Made by a program: the position numbers and the translations under genes. DNA of 64,000 bases from positions 310,001-374,000 of the forward strand of contig NZ_JABXYK010000003.1 in assembly GCF_013378445.1 (NCBI RefSeq). The letters are read 5' to 3'. A model generated the notes under the pieces. It had not been told where the DNA came from. It saw only the letters and a list, made by a program, of their open reading frames with translations, and did not search any database. Shown here piece after piece: positions 45,708-56,043 of the stretch (positions are counted from its first letter, which is position 1; the number at the start of each line of letters is the position of its first letter). The stretch comes from Mycoplana rhizolycopersici (GTDB lineage: Bacteria > Pseudomonadota > Alphaproteobacteria > Rhizobiales > Rhizobiaceae).

Positions 45708-46379
45708 ATGATCGTAGTGGTTGATGAGCGCGAGCTCGTTAAGGACGGTTACACATCACTTTTTGGACGCGAGGGCGTACCCTCGACGGGCTTTGATCCG
45801 AAGGAATTCGGAGAATGGGTCAACTCGGCGGCCGACAGCGATCTGGAGGCCGTCGAGGCGTTCCTGATCGGGCAGGGACAGCAGTCGCTGGAACTGCCAC
45901 GGGCGATCCGCGACCGGTCCCAGGCACCGGTTATCGCCGTGAGCGACAGCCCTTCACTGGAAACCACGCTGGCCTTTTTCGATTGCGGCGTCGATGATGT
46001 CGTCCGCAAGCCGGTCCACCCGCGGGAAATCCTGGCACGGGCTGCCGCCATCCGGCGACGCCTGAAGGCTCTTGCCAATCACACCGACATCGGTCCGATA
46101 CGTGTCTTCTCCGACGGTCGCGATCCCGAGATCGAGGGGAGTGTGTTTCCCCTGCCGCGTCGCGAGCGCCGCATCCTGGAATATTTGGTCGCTAATCGCG
46201 GCCGGCGTCTGTCCAAGACCCAGATCTTCAACGCCATCTACGGCATTTTCGACGAGGACGTCGAAGAGAACGTCGTCGAGAGCCACATCAGCAAATTGCG
46301 CAAGAAGCTGCGCAAGAAGCTCGGTTTCGATCCGATCGATTCGAAGCGTTTCCTCGGCTACTGCATCGATTGGAACTGA
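45708..46379 (+). CDS. rem: OmpR-type flagellar activator Rem
   Basis: A 223-residue two-domain regulator. The C-terminal winged helix is of the OmpR type ([40 protein letters not shown]). The N-terminal receiver-like domain begins [10 protein letters not shown], but where the phosphoacceptor Asp is expected (after beta strand 3, [11 protein letters not shown]) there is none, so phosphorylation is unlikely. In S. meliloti Rem is the VisNR-dependent activator of class II genes in exponential phase. GGAGG stands 7 bases before the ATG. Confidence 0.92.
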   Translation: MIVVVDERELVKDGYTSLFGREGVPSTGFDPKEFGEWVNSAADSDLEAVEAFLIGQGQQSLELPRAIRDRSQAPVIAVSDSPSLETTLAFFDCGVDDVVRKPVHPREILARAAAIRRRLKALANHTDIGPIRVFSDGRDPEIEGSVFPLPRRERRILEYLVANRGRRLSKTQIFNAIYGIFDEDVEENVVESHISKLRKKLRKKLGFDPIDSKRFLGYCIDWN

Positions 46380-46453
46380 ATTCAGCGCGGGCCGCTCGCG
46401 GCCCGCAGCAACCGGCGGGATCGGCGGTGAAACAAGCCGCAGACAGCCTCACG

Positions 46454-46470
46454 CAAGGCCCGCCTCCTAC
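46454..46470 (+). promoter_or_regulatory. Candidate class II flagellar promoter element, flgE operon
   Basis: GCCTCACG-CAAGGCC-CGCCTC-CTAC. It ends 34 bases before the flgE ATG. Confidence 0.55.
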
Positions 46471-46504
46471 TCTCAGCCCGAAATTCGAATAGCGAGGAAT
46501 CAGC

Positions 46505-47731
46505 ATGAGCCTCTACGGTACTATGAGAACCGGCGTCTCCGGCATGAACGCCCAGGCAAATCGCCTGAGCACGGTTGCCGACAACATCGCCAACGCCAAC
46601 ACGACCGGCTACAAGAAAGCCTCAACCCAGTTTTCCTCGCTCATCCTGCCGACCACGGGCGGTGCGTACAATTCCGGTGGCGTCACCACCGACGTGCGCT
46701 ACTCGATCTCCGCGCAGGGCACCTTCACCTACACGACCTCGGCCACCGATCTCGCGATCAACGGCAGCGGCTTCTTCATCGTGAAGGGCTCCGACGGTGC
46801 CGAATACCTGACGCGCGCCGGCGCATTCACTCCCATGGATGACGGTACTCTGCGAAACACCGCAGGCTACACACTGATGGGCTACGAATACTCGTCCACG
46901 GCCGATCCGACGATCGTCATCAACGGCTATGACGGTCTTTCCGAGATCAACCTGAAATCGGGTTCGCTGACCGCGACGCCCTCCACCTCCGGCTCGCTGG
47001 ACGTCAACCTGCCCTCCAACGAGGAGCATCCCTACACCAAGGCCACCTCGCTGGTCGCCTATGACAGCCTTGGAAACTCTCGTAAGCTGGACTTCACATA
47101 TTCGACCACCGCTACTGCCGGCGAGTGGAACCTCACGGTCACCTATACCGACCCGGACACCGGAACGCCTCAGACGCTTGCGGCACAGACGCTGAACTTC
47201 AACTCGGCGGGCGAACTTGTGACGCCGGCAAGTGGCGTTATCTCGACGAGCAGCCTCACCTTCGGCACCGGCACCGGCGCTTCCGTGCTGAGCGGGCTGG
47301 ACATCTCGATCGGCGCCACCACGCAGCTCGCGGCGGACTTCTCCGCCGACGGCGACATCGACGGCAGTGGTCCGAGCGAGATTTCCGGATACGAGATCAG
47401 CTCCGACGGCATCGTCTCCCTGAAGTACGACAACGGCGACCTGATTCCGAAGTTCCGTATTGCGATGGCCAACGTCCAGAGCCCGGACAACCTGACGCCG
47501 CTCGCAGGCAACGTCTATTCGCAGAGCAACGACTCGGGCGTCATCGTCATGGGGTACGCCGGCAACAGCGGTTACGGCTCGATCCTTTCGGGCGCACTGG
47601 AAGACTCCAACGTCGATATCGCCGAGGAGCTCACCAGCATGATCGAATCGCAGCGCAACTACACGGCCAACTCGAAGGTCTTCCAGACCGGTTCCGAACT
47701 GATGGAAGTTCTCGTCAACCTGGTACGCTGA
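46505..47731 (+). CDS. flgE: Flagellar hook protein FlgE
   Basis: A 408-residue hook subunit. The N-terminal MRTGVSGMNAQANRLSTVAD and NIANANTTGYKKASTQFSSL and the C-terminal LEDSNVDIAEELTSMIESQR and NSKVFQTGSELMEVLVNLVR are classic rod/hook signatures. The centre is Ser/Thr/Asp-rich. GAGGA precedes the ATG. It is first in the operon flgE-flgK-flgL-flaF-flbT-flgD-fliQ. Confidence 0.95.
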   Translation: MSLYGTMRTGVSGMNAQANRLSTVADNIANANTTGYKKASTQFSSLILPTTGGAYNSGGVTTDVRYSISAQGTFTYTTSATDLAINGSGFFIVKGSDGAEYLTRAGAFTPMDDGTLRNTAGYTLMGYEYSSTADPTIVINGYDGLSEINLKSGSLTATPSTSGSLDVNLPSNEEHPYTKATSLVAYDSLGNSRKLDFTYSTTATAGEWNLTVTYTDPDTGTPQTLAAQTLNFNSAGELVTPASGVISTSSLTFGTGTGASVLSGLDISIGATTQLAADFSADGDIDGSGPSEISGYEISSDGIVSLKYDNGDLIPKFRIAMANVQSPDNLTPLAGNVYSQSNDSGVIVMGYAGNSGYGSILSGALEDSNVDIAEELTSMIESQRNYTANSKVFQTGSELMEVLVNLVR

Positions 47732-47770
47732 CGGGAACCGCAATTTCAATAGAACGGTAGGTTGAATACG

Positions 47771-49204
47771 ATGTCGCTTTCTACGGCAATCAAGATTGCC
47801 CAGTCCAGCTTTTCGAACACGGCGCTTCAAACCGCCGTGGCCTCGAACAACATTGCCAACGCAAGCAACACCGCATACAGCCGCCGTTCCGCGGTTCTGG
47901 CCTCCTCGGGCAATGGCGCCACTGTCGTCCACACCATCCGCGCCCAGAACGACGCCCTGCAGAAGCAGAACCTGCTCAGCATTTCCAAATCCTACGCCCA
48001 GGATACGACCCTGGCGGGGCTGGAGCGCCTGAAGGGAATCCTGGGCGGCGACGACTATGAGCTGTCGACGGCCAGCTACCTCGCGACCTTGCGCGACAAT
48101 CTCCAGACCTTTGCCGACAAGCCGAGCGAGCAGTCACTCGCCGAGACGGTCGTCGCCAACGCCGTCGACGTGGCGAATTCGCTGAATTCGGCCACCACAG
48201 CCGTGCAGCAGCTGCGCGCGGAAGCCGATGCCGACATCGCCACTGCGGTCACCGAGCTCAACCGTCTGCTCTCCGAGTTCAAGACCGCCAACGACAAGAT
48301 CAAGGCGGGAACGGCGGCAGGGCAGGATGTCAACGATGCGCTCGACCAGCGCGACAAGCTGCTGAGCCAGATATCGGAAATCGTTGGTGTTACCGCCAAC
48401 GTTCGCAGCAACAACGACATGGTGCTCTATACGAGCGACGGCACCACCTTGTTCGAAACCGTCCCGCGAACCGTCACCTTCACGCCGACGGCCACCTACT
48501 CGGCCACGACGACGGGCAACAAGATCTACGTCGATGGTGTTGCACTCAATCCGGGCACTGGCGGCAATACCAGCGGCCAGGGCACGCTTTCGGCGCTGCT
48601 GCAGGTGCGCGACGACATCGCGCCCACCTTCCAGACGCAGCTCGACGAAATGGCGCGCGCCGTCATCTCGATGTTCCAGGACAACGGTCAGCCCGGTCTC
48701 TTCACCTGGATCGACGGCTCTACCCAGTCGACGGTTGTTCCCGGAACGCTGACGTCGGGGCTCGCTGGTTCGCTTGTCGTCAATCCGGCGCTCATTACTG
48801 CCAGCGGCGGCGATCCGATGAAGCTGCGCGATGGCGTCAATCTCGATCAGAATACGGGCAACGACGCCAGCTACTCGACGCTCCTCGACAAGTATGCGGC
48901 CGCCTTCACGACAACGATGTCCTTCGACGTCGCCGCCGGGGTCGATACCTCGGCGAACCTGCTCAATTTTGCCACGTCCTCGATCGGCTGGGTGGAGCAG
49001 TTGCGCAGCGCCGCCGTGACCGCCGGTGACGACAAGAGCGCTCTCCTGTCGCGGACGCAATCGGCTTTGCAGAACGTGACGGCGGTCAGTCTCGACGAGG
49101 AACTGGCGCTGCTTCTCGACCTCGAACAATCCTACAAGGCTTCGGCGAAACTCGTGGCTGCGGTTGACGAGATGATGACCGCTCTCCTCCAGGCAGCAGG
49201 CTGA
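47771..49204 (+). CDS. flgK: Hook-filament junction protein FlgK (HAP1)
   Basis: A 477-residue junction protein. ATG 47771 (MSLSTAIKIAQSSFSN) is chosen; a TTG at 47762 is upstream in frame. Motifs are SNNIANASNTAYSRRSAVL near the N-terminus and a C-terminal EELALLLDLEQSYKASAKLV. It lies 39 bases after flgE and 4 bases before flgL. Confidence 0.93.
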   Translation: MSLSTAIKIAQSSFSNTALQTAVASNNIANASNTAYSRRSAVLASSGNGATVVHTIRAQNDALQKQNLLSISKSYAQDTTLAGLERLKGILGGDDYELSTASYLATLRDNLQTFADKPSEQSLAETVVANAVDVANSLNSATTAVQQLRAEADADIATAVTELNRLLSEFKTANDKIKAGTAAGQDVNDALDQRDKLLSQISEIVGVTANVRSNNDMVLYTSDGTTLFETVPRTVTFTPTATYSATTTGNKIYVDGVALNPGTGGNTSGQGTLSALLQVRDDIAPTFQTQLDEMARAVISMFQDNGQPGLFTWIDGSTQSTVVPGTLTSGLAGSLVVNPALITASGGDPMKLRDGVNLDQNTGNDASYSTLLDKYAAAFTTTMSFDVAAGVDTSANLLNFATSSIGWVEQLRSAAVTAGDDKSALLSRTQSALQNVTAVSLDEELALLLDLEQSYKASAKLVAAVDEMMTALLQAAG

Positions 49205-49208
49205 TTTC

Positions 49209-50270
49209 ATGAAGACGTCTTTCGTATCCAATATGACCATGCAGAGCACCATGCTTCGGACAATCGCCGAAGCGCAGAAGGAGCTCATGGCGAAGCAGAA
49301 GGAGACCGTCACCGGCCGCCACGCCGATATCGGTGCGGTGCTCGGCGCGAAGACGGCGCGTACGCTCAATATGCATCGCGATCTGCAGCGCCTCGAATCG
49401 CTGCTCAGCACCAACTCGCTGACCACGCAGCGCCTCGCAGCCTCGCAGGAAGCGTTGGGGCAGATTTCGGAAGCCGCAAACTCGGTGATGGAGAATCTGG
49501 TCGGCTTCTCCGGCACCGAAGCCCAGGATCAGCTGGATCGCACCAAGGAGACGTTTGCCAGCGCGATTTCGCTGTTCACCAATGCGGCGAATACCTCCTT
49601 CAGCGGCGAGTATCTCCTGTCGGGCATCAACACCGACGTCATGCCGGTGAACAACTACCTGGATTCGGGCTCGACGGCGAAGGCGACCTTCGATCAGGCC
49701 TTCTTCGATTTCTTCGGCTTCGACCAGTCCGACGCCCAGGTGGCATCGATTTCCGCCGACGACATGAACGACTTCATGTCGGAACTCGAAACGATGTTCA
49801 TGGATACCAGCCCGACCGGAACCTGGGCCACCGACTGGTCCAACGCATCCGACCAGAACATGACGAGCCGGATCAGCAACTCTGAAGTCATCCAGAGCTC
49901 GACCAATGCCAATACCGACGGCATGCGCATGTTCGCACTCGGCACGGTCATCGGCTACGAACTTCTGAACCTTGGCCTCAGCGCCGATACCCGCAAGGCT
50001 GTGAGCGACACGTCGCTCGCCTACATCGGTTCGGCCATCACGGGAATTGACGGCGAGCGCTCCACGCTCGGCGTGTCGCAGGCCCGGGTAAAGCAGGCGA
50101 CGACCTCGCTCGAGGCGCAGTCCTCTATCCTGAGCAACAGCATCAACAATCTCGAAAAGGTCGATACCAACGAGACCGCGACGCGGATCACGACCCTCGA
50201 GACGCAGCTCGAACTCGCCTACACGCTGACGGGCCGCCTGCAGAACATGAGCCTGGTCAACTATCTCTGA
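49209..50270 (+). CDS. flgL: Hook-filament junction protein FlgL (HAP3)
   Basis: A 353-residue flagellin-like junction protein. The N-terminus ([20 protein letters not shown]) and C-terminus ([20 protein letters not shown]) are FlgL type; [20 protein letters not shown] is the conserved middle block. It is 4 bases after flgK and 38 bases before flaF. Confidence 0.93.
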   Translation: MKTSFVSNMTMQSTMLRTIAEAQKELMAKQKETVTGRHADIGAVLGAKTARTLNMHRDLQRLESLLSTNSLTTQRLAASQEALGQISEAANSVMENLVGFSGTEAQDQLDRTKETFASAISLFTNAANTSFSGEYLLSGINTDVMPVNNYLDSGSTAKATFDQAFFDFFGFDQSDAQVASISADDMNDFMSELETMFMDTSPTGTWATDWSNASDQNMTSRISNSEVIQSSTNANTDGMRMFALGTVIGYELLNLGLSADTRKAVSDTSLAYIGSAITGIDGERSTLGVSQARVKQATTSLEAQSSILSNSINNLEKVDTNETATRITTLETQLELAYTLTGRLQNMSLVNYL

Positions 50271-50308
50271 TGATCAGAGATGCGATGACAAACATGAAGG
50301 GTGTCTAA

Positions 50309-50656
50309 ATGTACCAGTTCTCGTATGTCGAGATCATGGAGGACGGTGTCGAAACCGCCCGAAGCCGGGAGCGTCAGGTTCTCGACCGTTCCCTCGACCT
50401 TCTCCGGAAGGCCGCGCAGGCGGACGGTTACGGCAGGGACACGATCGAAGCCGTCTACTTCACGCGGCGCGTCTGGATCCGCTTCGTCGAGGATCTCGGC
50501 AATCCGGAGAACATGCTCGACCAGGAGTTGCGCGCCAATCTCATTTCAATTGCTATCTGGATCTTGGGGGAACTCGACCGCATCCGCAAGCGCGAGTCGA
50601 CGAATATCCAGGGCATCATCGATATAACCACCATCATCAGGGATGGAATAAAATGA
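50309..50656 (+). CDS. flaF: Flagellin synthesis regulator FlaF
   Basis: A 115-residue helical protein of the alphaproteobacterial FlaF family ([20 protein letters not shown], then [20 protein letters not shown]). In Caulobacter FlaF is required for flagellin translation and acts opposite to FlbT. It overlaps flbT by 4 bases. The paired leaders of the flagellin genes in this window are plausible targets of the FlaF/FlbT system. Confidence 0.92.
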   Translation: MYQFSYVEIMEDGVETARSRERQVLDRSLDLLRKAAQADGYGRDTIEAVYFTRRVWIRFVEDLGNPENMLDQELRANLISIAIWILGELDRIRKRESTNIQGIIDITTIIRDGIK

Positions 50657-51099
50657 AGAGCACTCTGCGTATCTCACTGAAGTCGGGTGAGCGCATTTTC
50701 GTCAACGGGGCGGTCCTGCGGGTCGATCGGAAGGTCGCGCTGGAATTCCTGAACGATGTCACCTTCCTGCTGGAGAACCACGTCCTTCAGCCCGAACAGG
50801 CGACGACGCCGCTGCGCCAGCTCTATTTCATCGCACAGATGATCCTGATCAATCCGGACGGCGCGGAGCAATCGACGGCGATCTTCCGCAAGTCGGTCAT
50901 CATGCTCCTCAACTGCTTCCGCGACGATCAGGTGCTGGCCGAGCTGAAGCGCATCGACGGCCTCGTCACGCAGGGACGCGCCTTCGAAGCGCTCAAGGCG
51001 ATCCGCGGGCTGTATCCGATCGAGGACCGGATCCTCAACAATCATGAGATCACACCGGCGACGGTGGAGCACATCCGCAAGGAGATCGCGATATGGTAG
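50653..51099 (+). CDS. flbT: Flagellin mRNA regulator FlbT
   Basis: A 148-residue FlbT ([40 protein letters not shown]). In Caulobacter FlbT binds the 5' untranslated region of flagellin mRNA and lowers its stability and translation until the hook is built; in Brucella it acts positively. It sits between flaF and flgD and overlaps both. Confidence 0.93.
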   Translation: MKSTLRISLKSGERIFVNGAVLRVDRKVALEFLNDVTFLLENHVLQPEQATTPLRQLYFIAQMILINPDGAEQSTAIFRKSVIMLLNCFRDDQVLAELKRIDGLVTQGRAFEALKAIRGLYPIEDRILNNHEITPATVEHIRKEIAIW

Positions 51100-51509
51100 A
51101 CGCAGTCGGCGCGACCACATACTCCGGATATACCCCGGGCGCTTCGGCGACGGAATCTGGCAGCGACGCCAAGACCGCGACCTTGAACTACGAGAGCTTT
51201 CTCAAGCTGCTCGTGGCGCAGTTGAAGAACCAGGATCCCACGGAGCCAATGGACCCAACCCAGCAGATGGCGCAGCTTGCGACCTTCTCGCAGGTGGAGC
51301 AGACCATCAAGACCAACACGAACCTGGAAAGCCTCCTGCAGCGCACGTCGCTCCAGGAAGCCAATTCCGTGATCGGCCGGACGATAACGAGCGAGGATGG
51401 CAAGATTTCAGGTGTCGTCAAGGAAGTCACGTTGTATACGGATGGCATCGTGGCAACGCTTGATTCGGGCGAAAAGCTGGTCGTCGGTCCGGGCGTAAAG
51501 GTGAAGTAA
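51093..51509 (+). CDS. flgD: Hook-capping scaffold protein FlgD
   Basis: A 138-residue FlgD, a short form with the hallmark [20 protein letters not shown] and [20 protein letters not shown]; the C-terminal FlgD-Ig region of enterics is largely absent. It guides hook polymerisation. It overlaps flbT by 7 bases and is 7 bases before fliQ. Confidence 0.92.
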   Translation: MVDAVGATTYSGYTPGASATESGSDAKTATLNYESFLKLLVAQLKNQDPTEPMDPTQQMAQLATFSQVEQTIKTNTNLESLLQRTSLQEANSVIGRTITSEDGKISGVVKEVTLYTDGIVATLDSGEKLVVGPGVKVK

Positions 51510-51516
51510 ATCCACT

Positions 51517-51783
51517 ATGAATGAGGCTGACGCCCTCGATATCGCGCAGGCGGCGATCTGGACCGTGATCGTTGCGGCAGGACCGGCCGTCCTTGCGGCG
51601 ATGATCGTCGGCGTCGTCATAGCCTTCATCCAGGCGTTGACCCAGGTCCAGGAAGTCACGCTCACTTTCGTTCCGAAGATCCTGGCGGTTCTGGTTACCG
51701 TCGCCATTTCTGCGCCTTTCATCGGGGCGCAGATTTCTATTTTCAGCGGCATTATCTTCTCGCGCATCGAGACCGGCTTCTAG
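51517..51783 (+). CDS. fliQ: Flagellar export gate protein FliQ
   Basis: An 88-residue protein with two membrane helices (IAQAAIWTVIVAAGPAVLAA, ILAVLVTVAISAPFIGAQIS) and the FliQ motif VIAFIQALTQVQEVTLTFVP. It is last in the flgE operon. fliR lies in the next operon, after flhA. Confidence 0.94.
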   Translation: MNEADALDIAQAAIWTVIVAAGPAVLAAMIVGVVIAFIQALTQVQEVTLTFVPKILAVLVTVAISAPFIGAQISIFSGIIFSRIETGF

Positions 51784-51820
51784 AGTCCGTCAGTCTTTCG
51801 TCGACGCTGCCACCCTCGCG

Positions 51821-51837
51821 CAAGTTTCGCGGGATAG
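51821..51837 (+). promoter_or_regulatory. Candidate class II flagellar promoter element, flhA operon
   Basis: ACCCTCGCG-CAAGTTT-CGCGGG-ATAG. It differs from the consensus only in A for C at CTAG and ends 60 bases before the flhA ATG. Confidence 0.55.
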
Positions 51838-51897
51838 AGGTCGGGGCAGCATCGCGGTCCTTGCGGACCGCTCCTCTCATGACGAGACGGGACGATA

Positions 51898-53985
51898 ATG
51901 GCACAGGTACCTTCACTCTCCATCCCCAAGGTCAATCCGAGCGGACGTGACATCGCCTTTGCGATGGGCATCATCGCCATTCTCTCGATCCTGTTCCTGC
52001 CGATCCCGCCGTTCCTGATCGACATGGGGCTGGCGTTTTCCATCGCCTTCTCCGTGCTGATCCTGATGGTGTCGCTGTGGATCCAGCGGCCGCTCGATTT
52101 CTCGTCCTTTCCGACGATCCTCCTGATCGCGACGATGATCCGGCTGGCGCTGAACATTGCCACCACGCGCGTGATCCTGTCGCACGGCCACCAGGGGCAT
52201 GATGCGGCCGGCAGCGTCATCGCAGGCTTTGCCAACCTCGTCATGTCCGGCGATTTCGTCATCGGTCTGATCGTCTTCCTCATCCTGATCACGGTGAACT
52301 TCATCGTCATCACCAAGGGTGCGACGCGTATCGCCGAAGTCGGCGCCCGCTTCACCCTCGACGCCATCCCCGGCAAGCAGATGTCGATCGACGCGGACCT
52401 GTCCGCCGGCTTGATCGACGAGAAGGAAGCCCAGCGCCGCCGGCGCGAACTGGAGGACGAAAGCTCTTTCTTCGGTTCGATGGACGGTGCATCGAAATTC
52501 GTCCGCGGTGACGCCATCGCAGGCCTGATCATTACCGCGATCAATGTCTTCGGCGGCATCATCATCGGTTATTTCCGCCATGGCATGGAGATCGGCGAGG
52601 CGGCCGACGTCTTCGTCAAGCTGTCGGTCGGCGACGGCGTCGTCTCTCAGATCCCGGCACTCATCGTCTCTTTGGCGGCAGGTCTCCTCGTATCGCGCGG
52701 CAGCGCCCCCGGCTCCACCGACCAGGCGGTCGTCAACCAGCTGAGCGGCTATCCGCGCGCCCTTATGGTCGCCGCGGGCCTGATGGTACTTTTGGCGGTC
52801 ATGCCCGGCCTGCCGTTCCTGCCCTTCATCGTCCTGGGCGGCATCATGGGCTTTGGCGCCTGGGCCATCCCGCGCCGCCTGGAGGAAGAAAACAAACTGC
52901 GCCGCGAGCAGGAAGCCAAGAACGCGATGCAGACGAAGGAGGCCGACAAGGATTCGGTCAAATCGGCGCTCAGGACGGCCGAGATCGAACTTCTGCTCGG
53001 CAAGCAGGTCTCGACACGTCTTCTCGGCGCCCATCAGGAACTCGCCTTCCGGGTCGGCAAGATGCGCAAGAAGTTCGCCACCCAGTACGGCTTCGTCGTT
53101 CCGGAGATCAAGGTCTCCGACGATATCTCGGTCGCCGACAAGGCCTACCACATTCGCATTCACGGCACGACGGTGGCTTCGAATGTCGTGCGCGTCGGCG
53201 AGGTTCTCGTGGTCACAGGCGGCGGCCGCAAGCCGAGCGCTCCCGGCGACGAAATCCGGGAGCCCGCATTCGGCATGCCGGCCGTGTCGATCCTCGAAAC
53301 CTTCGCCGAAGACGTCCGTCGTGAAGGTTTCCATCCGATCGACAACGTTTCCGTCGTGCTGACGCACCTGTCGGAGGTCATCCGCAACAACCTGCCGCAG
53401 CTTCTGTCCTACAAGGACGTGAAGATCCTCATCGAGCGGCTGGATCCCGAGTACCGCAAGCTTGCCGACGAGATCTGCTCCTCGCACATGTCCTATTCCG
53501 GGCTGCAGGCGGTGCTGAAGCTGCTTCTGGCCGAGCGCGTCTCGATCCGCAACCTGCACCTCATCCTCGAAGCGGTCGCCGAACTCGCCCCGCATGTTCG
53601 CAAGACCGAGCAGATCGTCGAGCACGTCCGCATCCGCATGGCGCAGCAGATCTGCGGCGACCTTGCAGAGAACGGCGTGCTGCCCGTGCTGCGCCTCGGC
53701 AACCGCTGGGACATGGTCTTCCACCAGGCGCTCAAGCGCGATGCCAAGGGCGAAGTCGTCGAATTCGACATCGATCCGCGGCAGCTTGAGGAGTTCAGCG
53801 AGCAGGCAACGAAAGTTATCCGTGAATTCCTCGACCGGGGAACGCCTTTCGTGCTGGTCACGTCGCCCGAATCCCGTACTTATGTGCGCATGATCATCGA
53901 ACGCCTCTTCGCCACCCTGCCGGTCCTCTCTCACGTCGAACTCGCCAAGGGCATCGAGATAAAGATCCTCGGCTCGATCTCATGA
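51898..53985 (+). CDS. flhA: Flagellar export gate protein FlhA
   Basis: A 695-residue export-gate protein. The N-terminal half has about seven to eight membrane segments with the FHIPEP-type loop ([40 protein letters not shown]), and the C-terminal cytoplasmic domain has [11 protein letters not shown]-like and [20 protein letters not shown] segments. It overlaps fliR by 4 bases. Confidence 0.96.
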   Translation: MAQVPSLSIPKVNPSGRDIAFAMGIIAILSILFLPIPPFLIDMGLAFSIAFSVLILMVSLWIQRPLDFSSFPTILLIATMIRLALNIATTRVILSHGHQGHDAAGSVIAGFANLVMSGDFVIGLIVFLILITVNFIVITKGATRIAEVGARFTLDAIPGKQMSIDADLSAGLIDEKEAQRRRRELEDESSFFGSMDGASKFVRGDAIAGLIITAINVFGGIIIGYFRHGMEIGEAADVFVKLSVGDGVVSQIPALIVSLAAGLLVSRGSAPGSTDQAVVNQLSGYPRALMVAAGLMVLLAVMPGLPFLPFIVLGGIMGFGAWAIPRRLEEENKLRREQEAKNAMQTKEADKDSVKSALRTAEIELLLGKQVSTRLLGAHQELAFRVGKMRKKFATQYGFVVPEIKVSDDISVADKAYHIRIHGTTVASNVVRVGEVLVVTGGGRKPSAPGDEIREPAFGMPAVSILETFAEDVRREGFHPIDNVSVVLTHLSEVIRNNLPQLLSYKDVKILIERLDPEYRKLADEICSSHMSYSGLQAVLKLLLAERVSIRNLHLILEAVAELAPHVRKTEQIVEHVRIRMAQQICGDLAENGVLPVLRLGNRWDMVFHQALKRDAKGEVVEFDIDPRQLEEFSEQATKVIREFLDRGTPFVLVTSPESRTYVRMIIERLFATLPVLSHVELAKGIEIKILGSIS

Positions 53986-54731
53986 TCACCGATCCGCAGG
54001 GCACGGTACTGGCCTTGTTCGCCGCCTTCTGCCGTGTCGGCGGATGCTTCATGCTGCTGCCGGGCTTCGCCTCCGCGCGCCTGCCCATGCAGATCCGTCT
54101 GTTCGTTGCCGTCGCGGTGTCGATGGGCATCCTGCCGATCCTCTGGGACACGATCTATCCCAAGACGCAGGGCACCACGATGGGCTACATCCAGCTGATC
54201 GGCTTCGAGACGCTGACCGGTGCCGTCATCGGCCTGATCACCCGCTACTACGTGCTGGGTCTGCAGTTCGCCGGCACGGTGCTGACGATGATGATCGGCT
54301 TCAACGCGCCGCCCTCGCAAGACGTGCTCGAGGACGCCCAGGAAAACCAGCTGACGAACCTGATCAGCTTTGCCGGTCTGATGGCGCTGTTCATGCTGAA
54401 TTTCCATCACATCGTCTTCCGGGCGTTGGTCGATTCCTATACGGCGATCCCGATGGGCGGCTTCAATCCGCAGAGCGCGCTGATAACGCTGACCGATACC
54501 CTGGTCGAGACCTTCATCATCATGCTGCGCTTGGCGAGCCCCTTCATCATCTACGGCTTGCTGTTCAATGTTTCCGTGGGCTTGATCAACAAGCTGGCGC
54601 CGCAGATGCCGATCTATTTCATCTCGCTGCCCTACATCATCTTCGGCGGCCTGTTCCTCGTCTATTTCGGTATTTCCTCGCTGCTGGAGATTTTCGTCAA
54701 CGGCTTCGTGCCGGTCTTCGAAGGACGCTGA
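53982..54731 (+). CDS. fliR: Flagellar export gate protein FliR
   Basis: A 249-residue membrane protein of the export gate with about six hydrophobic segments. [40 protein letters not shown] and the final short tail fit FliR. It overlaps flhA by 4 bases and is followed by a small coiled-coil gene after 9 bases. Confidence 0.94.
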   Translation: MITDPQGTVLALFAAFCRVGGCFMLLPGFASARLPMQIRLFVAVAVSMGILPILWDTIYPKTQGTTMGYIQLIGFETLTGAVIGLITRYYVLGLQFAGTVLTMMIGFNAPPSQDVLEDAQENQLTNLISFAGLMALFMLNFHHIVFRALVDSYTAIPMGGFNPQSALITLTDTLVETFIIMLRLASPFIIYGLLFNVSVGLINKLAPQMPIYFISLPYIIFGGLFLVYFGISSLLEIFVNGFVPVFEGR

Positions 54732-54740
54732 GAAACGACC

Positions 54741-55139
54741 ATGACCAAGCGATCCGACAAGCTCAAGCGTCTGGTGTCTGTCCAGCGCCACCTCGAGCAG
54801 ATGGCGGAGATGGACCTGGCGGCGACCACCCAGCAGCGCCAGGAGGTAACGGAGACCATGGACGCCGTCGCTGGCGCCATCAGCTCGCTCAACCCCGTTC
54901 ACCGCAATTTTTCCGGCATCTACGCCGCCCAGATCGGCAAGCTGCGCCACAAGGACGTGATGCTGGCCGGTGTCCAGCAGATGCACGAAATGCGAATCAT
55001 GCGCGAACGCACGAAGGGCGATCGCCTTGAAGAGCAGATGCGCGACGCGCGTAGCGCCGAGGATCGCGAAGCGGCCGACAATGCCGTCTACGACCTCATC
55101 GACCAGTTCATCGCCCATGGCGACGGCCCCGATCGCTGA
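54741..55139 (+). CDS. FliJ-like coiled-coil export protein (candidate)
   Basis: A 132-residue helical protein starting MTKRSDKLKRLVSVQRHLEQ, with two long charged helices (residues about 5-45 and 65-125) and no membrane segment. Length, N-terminal Lys-rich start and antiparallel coiled-coil profile fit FliJ, the central stalk-like partner of FliI and FlhA. It follows fliR directly. Sequence motifs are too weak to be certain. Confidence 0.65.
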   Translation: MTKRSDKLKRLVSVQRHLEQMAEMDLAATTQQRQEVTETMDAVAGAISSLNPVHRNFSGIYAAQIGKLRHKDVMLAGVQQMHEMRIMRERTKGDRLEEQMRDARSAEDREAADNAVYDLIDQFIAHGDGPDR

Positions 55140-55459
55140 TTCCGTTTCGAAAAAATTCCCGATCGCTTCAAGCAGTACAGGCCACCCGGAGGTGCTGACG
55201 CGTGCCTTCGGGCGGATTTGTGTCGGCCAGCGTCCCGCCTGGCGCCGATCCTGGGGATGCATTTCACGAGATCAGCCTCCCGTAAGGTTGAGAAGCGATA
55301 GTCGCAGCCGAGACGAAGGATGAAAGCCCACCATCTGGGCCGTGCTCCGGTCGGCGTGCCAACGCCTATCGAGCCGGCGGTTCGGGATCTTCGCGATGAA
55401 CTGTAGGCGGTCTGCCATGATGGCGGGCAGTCTCCGAGATACCCGAGAGGCAAAGAACC
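55140..55459 (+). other. Gap of 320 bases without a gene
   Basis: No convincing gene, no class II element and no clear terminator were seen. A short frame at 55201 behind GGAGG codes for only 27 Gly/Pro-rich residues and is not supported. Confidence 0.5.
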
Positions 55460-56029
55460 GTGGCAATTTCACCCCCCAGTGATCTGGTGCTTGATGTCGT
55501 GCGGGCGGCCGATCCTGCATCCGTGCAGGAGGCGCAGGCCAAGCTCAAATCCAACCGCGCGAGCTTCGAGGCGAACAGCCTTGCCGACGCAGGCGCCGGA
55601 TTCGGCGCGGCCGTCAGCATCCTGAACCGCGATTCGACGGCGTCGGCAGCGACGGGCGCGAGCGGCGTTTCCGCCAACAAGGCGATCCCGGAGACCTATC
55701 GCAAGTTCGAGGCGATGGTTCTGCAGAACTTCGTGAAGTCGATGCTGCCCGCCGACAGCGAAGATGTCTACGGCAAGGGAACAGCAGGTGAGATCTGGCG
55801 GGGCATGATGGCCGAGCAGATCGGCGACGTCATCTCGAAAAGCGGCGGCATCGGCATTGCCGCCAGCCTGACCAAGGACAACCAGAAGAAAAGCGCTTCC
55901 GGCGCCGACATTGCAGTGATCGACCCGAACGCGCAGCGCGTCTCGACCGCAATGGTGCAGGAGCTTCAGCGCAACACATTCGCCGGCGTTGAGCGCGGCG
56001 ACAACAACAACGACAACAAGACAGCTTGA
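55460..56029 (+). CDS. Rod-binding protein, FlgJ N-terminal type
   Basis: A 189-residue protein. The segment TYRKFEAMVLQNFVKSMLPA, then GEIWRGMMAEQIGDVISKSG and IGIAASL, is the rod-binding domain of FlgJ. The muramidase half of enteric FlgJ is missing; a separate lytic transglycosylase is encoded at 44865. GTG 55460 is the start that gives AISPPSDLVLDVV; no strong ribosome-binding site is visible. It is followed by a possible FlgN-type gene. Confidence 0.85.
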   Translation: MAISPPSDLVLDVVRAADPASVQEAQAKLKSNRASFEANSLADAGAGFGAAVSILNRDSTASAATGASGVSANKAIPETYRKFEAMVLQNFVKSMLPADSEDVYGKGTAGEIWRGMMAEQIGDVISKSGGIGIAASLTKDNQKKSASGADIAVIDPNAQRVSTAMVQELQRNTFAGVERGDNNNDNKTA

Positions 56030-56043
56030 TCGGAGGATATAAA

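Noticed and set aside
51913-53934. A long open frame opposite flhA (673 codons)
   Set aside because: Same reason: antisense to a clear gene, with low-complexity Asp/Arg/His composition.
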